Assembly (NCBI GenBank): GCA_004294225.1
Contig: REBA01000012.1
Coordinates: 62,001 to 126,000, forward strand
Length of the DNA: 64,000 nucleotides
Direction: 5' to 3'
Source of the DNA: Cytophagales bacterium
GTDB lineage: Bacteria > Bacteroidota > Bacteroidia > Cytophagales > Cytophagaceae
Part shown: positions 49,101-55,213 of the stretch, one piece after another
Numbering within the stretch: position 1 is the first letter of the stretch
How the letters are laid out: every line of letters starts with the position of its first letter
Position numbers and translations under genes: made by a program
Notes under the pieces: generated by a model
Databases searched by the model: none
The model's input: the letters and a program-made list of their open reading frames with translations, nothing else
What the model was told of the DNA's origin: nothing

Positions 49101-51623
49101 GGTAATAATGCTTCTTTCTCCATTAATGCTGGAGGAGTAAATATAACTTATCAATGGAAAGAAAATGGTAATATTCTTGCAGATGGTTTAAATTATTCAG
49201 GAACAAATACCAATCAATTAACTATAAATAATGTTTCTAACCCATTTAATAATAGAAGGTATGAAGTAGCTATTACCTCAAGCTGTGGTAACCTTAACTC
49301 TTCTCTTGCAACTTTAACTGTAAATTCAAATCCATCAATTTCTGCTCAACCCAGAGATACCACTATATGTAATGGTCAAAATGCGGTTTTCTCAGTAAAT
49401 GCATCTGGTACGGGGCTTCAATATCAATGGGCAGCTGATGGTAATAATATTGTAGGAGCTACTAATGCTAGTCTGACAGTATTGAACGCTACTACTTTAT
49501 TAAATGCAGTAAAATATAGGGTTGCTATTAATGGAACATGCGGAAATCTCAACTCTAATGAAGCGACTCTGACTGTAAATCCTAGCACCGTAATCAATCG
49601 TCAGCCTAATAATGCAATTATTTGTGAAAATTCAGATACATTGTTCACTATTAATGCAACTGGTACAAACCTTAGTTATCAATGGAGAAAGAACAATACC
49701 AATATTTTATCTGAGACAAATGATACGATAAAAATAGTCAATGCATTGTTATCATCTAACAATGATGAGTATGATGTAATAGTATCTGGTACTTGCGGTA
49801 ACGTTACTTCTTCAAAAGCAAGATTAACCATCAATAGAAACACTAGGATAGAATCACAGCCGATAAATACAGAAGTTTGCCAAGGAGCAAATGCTAATTT
49901 CTTAGTGTCTGCTTCAGGAACAAACCTTAGCTATCAATGGAGAGAAAATGGTAACACTATAAATAACCAAACCAATACATCAATTACTATTATTAACACC
50001 AATATTGCCCAAAACAACTCTCTTTATGACCTAGTAGTTACTGGTGCTTGCGGTCAAGTAATTACTAATAAAGCTAGATTAACTGTAAATCAGAACACCA
50101 CTATCACAGCCAATCCTCAAGGACTTATAGTATGTGAAGGAACAAATGCTTTATTTAGTGTAGCAGCTTCGGGAACAAATGTGACTTATCAGTGGAGAGA
50201 AAATGGGGTGAATCTTCAAAGTCAAACTACCCCTTCTTATACCCTTGTTGCAGCAAATCCTAATCAATCTAGCAATAGGTATGATGTAATAGTAAGTGGA
50301 TTGTGTGGTAATTTGACATCAAGTGTAGCTAACTTAATTGTGAACAGAAATACCTTTATTACCCTACAACCCAAAGATACTATAGTGTGTGCTGGTGTTC
50401 CTGTAAGATTTAGCTCACTCGCTACTGGCAGCAATTTAGGGTACCAATGGAGAGTTAATGGTCAGTTTCTACTTGGCGAAAATGCTCCAATCTTGAATAT
50501 TGCGAATACCAACATCAATCAAAACAATAATAAATATGAAGTAGTAATCAGCGGAACTTGCGGAAACATAAATTCTACTATAGCAACCCTTACAGTAAAT
50601 GCTAACGCCATTGCTGGTAATCTTAATGGTGCAGGAATCTTCTGTGAAGGAACTTTAACTAATGATTTGAGATTGATAGGTCATGTTGGTGCAATATCAC
50701 GCTGGGAATCATCTGTAGCTCCTTTTAATAATTGGATTACAATTTCAAATACCACAAGCTCACAAAATATAAGCAACTTAACAACTACAACTCATTTTAG
50801 AGCTATAATCCAAAGTGGCACTTGCCCTATAGCAATTACTGCACCTGCAATTGTAGAAGTTCAAAGCAAACCCACTATAGCAGATGCCGGACTTGATCTT
50901 GTTCTCTGCGATAAAGAGACATTCATTAAAGCCAACATTCCTTCAGTTGGTCAGGGAAGATGGTCTATAATTAGTGGTGCCGATGGAATAATTGCAGATG
51001 AAGCAAATCCACAATCTTATTTCTCAGGCAGAGAAAACACTACTTATAAGTTGCGTTGGACCATTACTAATGGTATTTGTAAAGCAAGTCAAGATTCTAT
51101 CAATATAGAATTTAGAGGAGTAGTAAAAGCAAAAGCTCCAGCGGATACTACAATAAAAATAAGAAGGTCAATTGAATTAAAAGCTTCTGGAAGTACTAAC
51201 TATTCATGGTCTCCAGCTGCATATTTAAGTAATCCAAATATTAGCAATCCAATAGCAAAACCAGATGTTACCACTACATATATTGTTACTGTTAGCGATG
51301 ATTTTGGTTGTTTTTCTTCAGATACTGTTGTGATTACTGTGGACGACAATATCTCAATCAAAATACCTAATACATTCTCTCCGAATAGCGACAATGAACA
51401 TGACTTCTGGATTATTGAAAATGCAGAATACTACCCGCAAGCTTCCCTTGACATTTTCAATAGATGGGGGCAAGTGATTAGAAATATCAGAGGAGGTGAA
51501 AATATGAAGTGGGATGGAAAAAACAATAATGGTGCAGATATGGAGGTAGGTACTTACTTCTATATATTCAAAGAGGATAAAGAAGATTCTGGAACAGCAA
51601 ATTCTATAACGATTGTTAAATAA
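40140..51623 (+). CDS. Giant secreted repeat protein with PKD-like and Ig-like repeats and T9SS type-B (CHU_C) sorting domain
   Basis: 3827 residues from ATG 40140 (a TTG at 40125 is also in frame). Signal peptide 1-22. Three modules opening with YWVGGSGNW-type motifs begin near residues 24, 411 and 788, each with FDANSF-like turns. One Ig-like domain (near 1262) precedes 11 PKD-like repeats of about 90 residues (nt 44185-47150) that each start with an ICSG-type motif and contain TFAWTS. Two RWE-type domains follow, then 11 Ig-like domains (nt 47690-50600) with the LSYQWRENG core, a third RWE-type domain, and a CHU_C type-B sorting domain (from nt 51355, IPNTFSPNSDNEHDFW, FNRWGQVI). It should be exported by T9SS and held at the cell surface, as an adhesin or gliding-associated protein. 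No catalytic domain is seen. Confidence 0.92.
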   Translation: MKKLKLIIVFLCYLITYNSFSANYYWVGGSGNWSNFATHWATTSGGAGRHTQVPISTDDVFFDANSFTGNGQTVTINTNAVCRNMNWTNSGATFSGATNGPAFAGTFNIEIFGDLILDNRMRDVPFQGVLRMLSTGAATIDAKGVRFTHFTYDSKIRFENSGTWTFTSSFYCIGALEHVQGTVNLGVLNHTFGYYFRQGSSNATLNMNSSTATFVGPGRLAFSTSFWEVDNGTTNYTLNAGTSTIVLDFQNVEPFWAQATQGRAIFYGRGLVYNNITSTANTFLEFRGNNTVNNFTINGKAYIDGNNTIQNRMELAKGYEYEFNGNSTQTFSGGARILAVGDCQNYVYILSRSLQSANKANFTAASWAGSTIDYAIIFNTRFTVGITATNSVDNGLNSGITFPAQTVVSNFWRGGNGDWNDATKWSTGCVPTPNDNVFFDASSFTAPGQRVTISTKNAYCRNMNWTGATNNPELISTGLLGVSLNIHGSLTFIPAMTNSLLKPTNFWGSGAGNQITSAGQTFKNPIYFKGTGTYTLQDALEVAGVLTDVNTGVLYFNSGTLTTNNQTVKVRRFQSRDNGVAKTLNMGSSVFTINNNLSDGTWDNYVWWADPANMTIDAGTSTINVDNDGLLGTTRFKGGNGFTYYNLNFQDVENEPEIDDENDNTRFRSVTFAGNGKISSTINITHPSVASQIVFSAGKTYKIEAGRTVNLAANAVLLANGTCSNYINIQSTTTSQAFFSKTGAAVNLSFVTIQNIGVGTVVFNANPGLDLGGNSGWTFVNPVGRTLYWVGGTGNWNNPNNWSLSSGGAPGACPPTLVDDVNFDANSFTAAGQTVTINVNPASCKSMNWTGATNNPSLVSTDSPMNALSIYGSLTMISNMNINNFRGELSFRGGGVNTITSAGRVFGNPYINFNSGTGTYTMNDDFTTTTEDRYGRVNLVSGTLNTNGRKMFWNGFNARRRWNDNIIFTAPRTLILGNSRVDIYGRTIHEDWDLSGANTSFNAGTSNIFLPARTGGLNQVSRMGNFTYNNVSTVALDPANSRIIIEGNSTFNDLRLFSATTITGNNTVNDTMYFHQGYNYTYTAGTTQTFSAASRILAIGTSTDKILIQSSSSSPIFFVKPAGIVCTFNANIRYNSASGGAIWSVGEGPNLQPFKVDNPGWDDTPFEAPGSVTLSGNTNVCANTSTNLTFTLTPAYPKVITYTDGITNFTTGAINSSPLVIPVSSATTRTYSIVSVDVNVCVTGPVATSGTATVNIIVPPAITTQPSNNNICSGGNAIFTVTASGTALTYQWRENGVDIIDGGIYSGATSASLTLTGATVARNYTVVVTGSCGTATSNVASLTFKPSPLITNTLTAQLCSGGTTNISLTSNLAGSTFAWTSAPVVGITGNSNGNGTPISQLLNNSTNTPIDVTYVVTPSNDGCLGTPSNVVVTVNPIPTISNSLLHSICSGQTTSINLTSPVAGATFAWTSAAVTNITGNANGSGNTISQTLTNSTNASINVTYVVTPSANTCLGTSANVVVTVNPIPTITNALTANVCSESSTNIALTSNVGGATFSWTSAAVVNITGNAAGSGNTIAQTLTNSTNNNIDVTYVVTPRANTCDGTASNVVVTVKPKPTVTNPLTSVICSGEPTAISLTSGVAGTTFSWVSAPVGNISGNSNGTGNTIIQTLTNGTNVAINVSYVITPTANFCSGNTSNLVLTVNPKPSISNSLVASICSESSTAINLTSTVLGSTFAWTSAPIAGISGNLDGTGNTISQTLTNSTNASINVTYIVTPTANSCIGNASSIIVTVLPKPNVSNSLTASICSGNSTNINLTSNVTGTTFAWTTSAVAGVSGNSNGSGGSIVQGLTNTTSSAIDVVYQVTPTANSCSGNAANVVVTVIPRPTITNPLVADICSGSATAINLTSNITGATFTWTSPSVTNITGNSNGNGNAISQTLTNASNLVVTVNYLVTATANTCAGNPTNIAVSVNPTPNVTSANAYSICSGNTTAINLTSDVVGATYTWTSSPVVGIVGNADGSGSAINQGLSNNTDAPINIIYSVTPTANSCLGNIQNITVTVNPRPSLTNSLVADICSGGTTNISLSSNVSGATFTWTSAAVVGISGNSNSNGALIAQTLTNSTSNPIDVNYSVTATANNCPTSPPTNIIVTVNPIPTLNSATNFTICSGETTNIPLTSSTAGATFSWTSPAVVNISGNSNGSGNNISQQIDNNAKTSINVVYTVTPTANLCLGVASNITVLVRPIPTITRVLKDSICSGSTTNTLLTSDVAGVTYSWTTLPVAGVSGNSNGTGNPIAQSLTNTNSVNSTVTYSVTPIIATCNGTPSDIIVTVYPTTVAGSVSGGTSICEGSSSNPLLLTGNTGSVQRWEFSVSPFSSWTAIAFTGTAYTSPNLTQTTRFRAVIASGLCSPSNSGFTEVVIIPGSVNTGSMSNGGTICAGSSANILNLSGYTGTFIRWEKSVAPFSTWDLINNITDSYSPGVLTETTRFRAILTSGSCASANSPEAIVVVNTQPIITTQPIAPLPICESAGDDVFSVTATGTALTYQWRENGVNITNGGIYSNATTNTLTLINPPLSINGRSYDVVITGTCGSITSNAVVATINAETRIVSSPPNPTIVCEGSGTTFAVIATGTNLTYQWREDANDLTNAGIYNNVNTSVLSLAATTLAMNNRNYDVLVTGTCGNATSSQAILKVNQLTVVSNQPINQTICEGIGTTFTIDANGTNLGYQWRENGNILSDNGIFSGSNTSTLVLSSTSLLMNNNKYDVLITGTCGNITSLQANLAVNALTNIMAQPLDKTICEGLATTFEVNATGSGLSYQWRVNGVNISNSGVYSDANTPILQISSGAQSFNGNQYDVVITGLCSNASSSKALLSVSNSVVISSQPINDTVCSGGLANFNVVASGSGLSYQWRENGINISNNATFSGATSNSLNINSPDISFDGRIYDLVINGTCGNNTSTSANLVVKSLSGIINQPNNLTICEGNNASFSINAGGVNITYQWKENGNILADGLNYSGTNTNQLTINNVSNPFNNRRYEVAITSSCGNLNSSLATLTVNSNPSISAQPRDTTICNGQNAVFSVNASGTGLQYQWAADGNNIVGATNASLTVLNATTLLNAVKYRVAINGTCGNLNSNEATLTVNPSTVINRQPNNAIICENSDTLFTINATGTNLSYQWRKNNTNILSETNDTIKIVNALLSSNNDEYDVIVSGTCGNVTSSKARLTINRNTRIESQPINTEVCQGANANFLVSASGTNLSYQWRENGNTINNQTNTSITIINTNIAQNNSLYDLVVTGACGQVITNKARLTVNQNTTITANPQGLIVCEGTNALFSVAASGTNVTYQWRENGVNLQSQTTPSYTLVAANPNQSSNRYDVIVSGLCGNLTSSVANLIVNRNTFITLQPKDTIVCAGVPVRFSSLATGSNLGYQWRVNGQFLLGENAPILNIANTNINQNNNKYEVVISGTCGNINSTIATLTVNANAIAGNLNGAGIFCEGTLTNDLRLIGHVGAISRWESSVAPFNNWITISNTTSSQNISNLTTTTHFRAIIQSGTCPIAITAPAIVEVQSKPTIADAGLDLVLCDKETFIKANIPSVGQGRWSIISGADGIIADEANPQSYFSGRENTTYKLRWTITNGICKASQDSINIEFRGVVKAKAPADTTIKIRRSIELKASGSTNYSWSPAAYLSNPNISNPIAKPDVTTTYIVTVSDDFGCFSSDTVVITVDDNISIKIPNTFSPNSDNEHDFWIIENAEYYPQASLDIFNRWGQVIRNIRGGENMKWDGKNNNGADMEVGTYFYIFKEDKEDSGTANSITIVK
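44185..47150 (+). repeat. Block of 11 PKD-like repeats inside the giant gene
   Basis: Units of about 270 bp in frame, each starting with a stretch like NSLVASICSG and ending in VVTVNPIP-type strands. Most units differ, but a 48-bp segment is identical at 44604-44651 and 45414-45461, so at least some copies exchanged recently. Confidence 0.85.
47690..50600 (+). repeat. Block of 11 Ig-like repeats inside the giant gene
   Basis: Units of about 80-90 residues, each with the CEG motif, GTNLSYQWRENG and a closing ITGTCGN strand. A related unit lies before the PKD-like block: 34 bases are identical at 43990-44023 and 47764-47797, linking the two. Confidence 0.85.
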
Positions 51624-51637
51624 TCGTTATAGAATTT
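51599..51637. terminator. Bidirectional hairpin shared by the ends of two convergent genes
   Basis: The arms at 51599-51614 and 51622-51637 are perfect 16-bp reverse complements with a 7-nt loop. The left arm encodes the final residues of the giant protein, and the right arm covers its stop and touches the stop codon of the convergent HTTM gene (51636-51638). It can serve as a terminator for both directions, though it is AT-rich and has no strong T tract. Confidence 0.55.
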
Positions 51638-53126
51638 AAAATACACAATCACACAATACCTCTTTGCTCGTCTCTCCTGACTTATAATCTGGTTTACTTA
51701 CTTCTTTTATATATATAATTTTTAGCTGGTAAATCTGTTGATTGGGCTTACAGCCTTGATTCCAAGACTTGATTAACCATTGACAATACTTAGGTCGAAA
51801 GATGTTTTGACTTACAAATAAAATATTTTCTTGGTATTTTCTCCATCTATCATTCTTTACCTTTGATACCACTGACTCAGGTTTATTATAGTTGATCACA
51901 TTACCTTGATTATAAATATCAATTTGCTTCTTTTCTTGAATCGTAGTTCCTTCAAAAATAAACCATCCATCATCACGAAATACAATAGGTGCAAACATTC
52001 CCCATCGTTGATCAATTCTTAAGAATTCTACTATAGGATTAAAAATGTTTAAAAATTTTATTTCATATTCTCCTACTCCTTCATAATTTTTATAAGTACT
52101 TAAAAATAGAAGAAACCCTAGACACCAAGTGATAAGTGTGTTTTTTAATTTTACGTTTTTATTATAATAGCCAATATTATTGTCCTTGGGTGGAATAGTA
52201 AAATAATGAGCTATTTTATTAATGAGCCCAAACCTTGCAAAATTGCTAATTCTTACAATCCATTTAGTATTCCAAAATTCTTCAGGAGCTAAGCCTACTA
52301 ATGCACATATGGAAACTAAAGGGAATATTCCTACAAATAATGTACTGCTAATACCAATGTGTAGCCCAATAATTATAAGGAGGAATAAGTATCTGAAATA
52401 ATTACTCACCAATGGAATAAAAAGAACAAATGGCAGAACAAGCTCTATATAATAAGTGATAAAAGTTAATGTTTGTAGTAAAGTATAATTTGTGGATAGC
52501 CATTTTCCTAGTGGAAGCACTATCATGTCTAATTGATAAGCATAATAAAGTGCAGAAAAATCTTTTGTCCAATCAGCACCATTTTTCAGTAAAGCAGAAA
52601 AAAAGTACATCGAAAATACTAAGAAAATATAGCCAGCCGTGGCGATAGAGCTAAACTTTTTCTCAGACTGATGACTATTGGTTAATTTGCTGTCTATTGA
52701 AAAGTGATTTCCCCAAGGAAGAAAAATGCCCCAAAATAGTAGCATTCTCAATAAATCATCTGCCCCTTGATGTACTAAGTGATTTCGATTATGAAGAGAA
52801 ACTAGCAATATCCAAGCGAATAAACTACTCCAGCGTGTCTTGTATCCTAATAACAAACTCAAGGCAGCAACAATATGAATGGCGAATACTACTCCAATCA
52901 AAAAGGGAGAATTAAATATATTATAAATAGAAAAATACGAGGGCAACCAACCATATTGAAATAGTAATTCTAGAGGCAATACACCTCTGTCGCTATAATG
53001 TGCTTCTAAATCTGTACTTCTTATCAATAAATCAATCAATAAACACAATGCAACAGCTATACGCATAGCAGAAACAGATTTATTAGATAATATAAATGGA
53101 TTGTCAAAATATTTTTTCAATATCAT
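51636..53126 (-). CDS. HTTM domain membrane protein (vitamin K-dependent gamma-carboxylase-like)
   Basis: 496 residues. About 8-10 membrane helices lie in residues 15-370. The N-terminal sequence SAMRIAVALCLLIDLLIRST and the AHYSDRGVLPLELL motif, followed by LHNRNHLVHQGADDLLRMLL, are typical of HTTM (horizontally transferred transmembrane) proteins, relatives of vitamin K-dependent gamma-carboxylase. The C-terminal 130 residues are soluble. The substrate is unknown for most bacterial members. Convergent with the giant gene. Confidence 0.85.
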   Translation of the reverse strand: MILKKYFDNPFILSNKSVSAMRIAVALCLLIDLLIRSTDLEAHYSDRGVLPLELLFQYGWLPSYFSIYNIFNSPFLIGVVFAIHIVAALSLLLGYKTRWSSLFAWILLVSLHNRNHLVHQGADDLLRMLLFWGIFLPWGNHFSIDSKLTNSHQSEKKFSSIATAGYIFLVFSMYFFSALLKNGADWTKDFSALYYAYQLDMIVLPLGKWLSTNYTLLQTLTFITYYIELVLPFVLFIPLVSNYFRYLFLLIIIGLHIGISSTLFVGIFPLVSICALVGLAPEEFWNTKWIVRISNFARFGLINKIAHYFTIPPKDNNIGYYNKNVKLKNTLITWCLGFLLFLSTYKNYEGVGEYEIKFLNIFNPIVEFLRIDQRWGMFAPIVFRDDGWFIFEGTTIQEKKQIDIYNQGNVINYNKPESVVSKVKNDRWRKYQENILFVSQNIFRPKYCQWLIKSWNQGCKPNQQIYQLKIIYIKEVSKPDYKSGETSKEVLCDCVF

Positions 53127-53248
53127 AATCTTGAAAATTTGTGAATTGTAAATACAATCTTAATTATTTTTTAGGATTATTACAGAACAAAAACATTCTA
53201 TGTAACTATATAAATAGAAAATAGTAAGAAGCCATAAGTAAATAAATT

Positions 53249-55150
53249 ATGAAACATCATCAAGAAAAAATACCTACAAAAATATATCAAGACTCTGACT
53301 CAGCTTCTGTGGCTGTAGCTTTAGAAATTGTATCACTTATCAATAAAGCAGCTAAATCAAACAAGAAATTTATCCTAGGGCTAGCTACAGGCTCAACACC
53401 CACTAGAGTTTATTTAGAGTTGATATCATTAAATAAGAAAAAAAAGGTAAGCTTTAAGAATGTCATTACTTTTAATTTGGACGAATATTTCCCTATGCCA
53501 AAGGAGTCATTACAAAGTTATGTGCGATTTATGCATGAACATCTTTTTGACCATATTGATATTCTTCCTGAAAATATAAATATTCCTGATGGAACTAGTC
53601 CAAAGCATAAAGTACAGTCCTATTGTCTAGAGTACGAAAAGAAAATCGAACAATTGGGTGGTATAGATTATCAGCTTCTTGGAATAGGTAGAACAGGGCA
53701 TATAGGTTTTAATGAACCAGGTTCTGGGGAAGATACATTCACTAGGCTTATTACACTAGACCAAGTCACACGATTAGATGCCGCAAGCGATTTCTTCGGT
53801 GAAGAACATGTGCCTAACAAGGCTATCACTATGGGCGTAGGCACCATATTGAAAGCAAAGAAAATAGTAATGATGGCTTGGGGAGAAGGGAAAGCGAATA
53901 TTATTAAAAAAGCAGTAGAAGGCGAAGTAACGCTACAAATACCCTCATCATTTTTGCAAAAACACCATAATTCAGAAGTGATTTTAGACGAGGCGGCAGC
54001 ATCAGAGCTTACAAGGGTAAAAACGCCTTGGTTGGTAAAATCATTAGAATGGAACAATGAAAAATTAATCATAAAAGCTGTAGTTTGGTTAAGCCAAAAT
54101 TTGCAAAAGCCCATTTTAAAATTAACAAACAATGATTATATGGAGCATGGCATGGGCGATTTGATTACAGAAAAGGGAAACGCTTATCAATTAAATATCA
54201 AAGTCTTTAACCAACTTCAACAAACAATTACTGGCTGGCCAGGAGGTAAACCTAATGCAGATGATAGTCAGAGACCAGAAAGAGCCAAACCTTTCCCCAA
54301 AAAAGTCCTTATATTTAGCCCCCACCCAGATGATGATGTAATTTCAATGGGAGGAACTTTCCTAAGGCTTGTTGAGCAAGGACATCAAGTGCATGTTGCC
54401 TACCAAACTTCTGGAAACATAGCTGTATTTGACGACGATGCTATCCGATTTGCTGATTTTGCAAATGATTTTAATAAAATTTTTAATCTTGAAGAAAACA
54501 ACAAAGCCAATAAGTTATATGATAAAATGGTAAGCGCTTTAAAGAAAAAGAAACCTGGCGAAATAGACAGTAAAGAAGTCATGCAAATCAAAGGATTAAT
54601 AAGAAAAGGAGAAGCTAAGTCTGCTTGTAGATATGTTGGTATTACAGACGAGCAAATACATTTTCTGGATTTACCATTTTATGAAACCGGAACTGTAAAG
54701 AAAAAACCTATTAGCCAAGCAGATGTTGATATCATTGTAAAACTATTGAAAGAAATAAAACCACATCAAATCTATGCAGCTGGAGACCTATCAGATCCTC
54801 ATGGCACACATAGAGTATGTCTTGCAGCGATCTTTGCCGCCATAGAACAACTGAAAAATCAAACGTGGATGAAAAATTGTTATGTATGGCTTTACAGAGG
54901 GGCTTGGCAAGAATGGGAAATAGAAAACATTGAAATGGCAGTTCCTCTCAGTCCAGAAGAATTGATGAAAAAAAGAAAGGCTATATTTAAACATCAATCT
55001 CAAAAAGATGCAGCACTTTTCCCTGGAAATGATAAGCGTGAATTTTGGGTTAGGGCAGAAGATAGAAATCATGCAACAGCTGCTGCATACAATAATCTAG
55101 GACTTGCAGAATATGAGGCAATAGAAGCTTTTGTGAGATATAAGTTTTGA
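53249..55150 (+). CDS. nagB: Glucosamine-6-phosphate deaminase-like protein fused to a PIG-L (LmbE) deacetylase domain
   Basis: 633 residues. Residues 1-260 form a NagB fold with GLATGSTPT, the catalytic D78 in LDEYF and the loop GIGRTGHIGFNEPGS (146-159). E. coli NagB has ND where RT (148-149) stands here, so the D141-equivalent is missing, while H151 and E156 are kept. Residues about 340-560 are a PIG-L/LmbE zinc deacetylase domain with the PHPDDD motif at 358-363 and DLSDPHGTHR. The fusion is a known Bacteroidota form. Role: amino-sugar breakdown, perhaps deacetylation plus deamination. The exact activity is uncertain because of the RT change. Confidence 0.85.
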   Translation: MKHHQEKIPTKIYQDSDSASVAVALEIVSLINKAAKSNKKFILGLATGSTPTRVYLELISLNKKKKVSFKNVITFNLDEYFPMPKESLQSYVRFMHEHLFDHIDILPENINIPDGTSPKHKVQSYCLEYEKKIEQLGGIDYQLLGIGRTGHIGFNEPGSGEDTFTRLITLDQVTRLDAASDFFGEEHVPNKAITMGVGTILKAKKIVMMAWGEGKANIIKKAVEGEVTLQIPSSFLQKHHNSEVILDEAAASELTRVKTPWLVKSLEWNNEKLIIKAVVWLSQNLQKPILKLTNNDYMEHGMGDLITEKGNAYQLNIKVFNQLQQTITGWPGGKPNADDSQRPERAKPFPKKVLIFSPHPDDDVISMGGTFLRLVEQGHQVHVAYQTSGNIAVFDDDAIRFADFANDFNKIFNLEENNKANKLYDKMVSALKKKKPGEIDSKEVMQIKGLIRKGEAKSACRYVGITDEQIHFLDLPFYETGTVKKKPISQADVDIIVKLLKEIKPHQIYAAGDLSDPHGTHRVCLAAIFAAIEQLKNQTWMKNCYVWLYRGAWQEWEIENIEMAVPLSPEELMKKRKAIFKHQSQKDAALFPGNDKREFWVRAEDRNHATAAAYNNLGLAEYEAIEAFVRYKF

Positions 55151-55213
55151 AAATTTCTAAAAAAAGTAAACTAATTAAGAACCAAAATTATTAAATTAAT
55201 TAAAAAACAAAAC

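Noticed and set aside
44185-50600. Regular repeats that might be taken for a CRISPR array or satellite DNA
   Set aside because: The units are about 270 bp, stay in frame and encode PKD-like and Ig-like domains; no short direct repeats with unique spacers are present.
53671-54132. A 153-residue open frame on the minus strand inside the NagB fusion gene
   Set aside because: It lies wholly opposite a well-supported gene, has no family motif and looks like the reverse reading of a coding frame.
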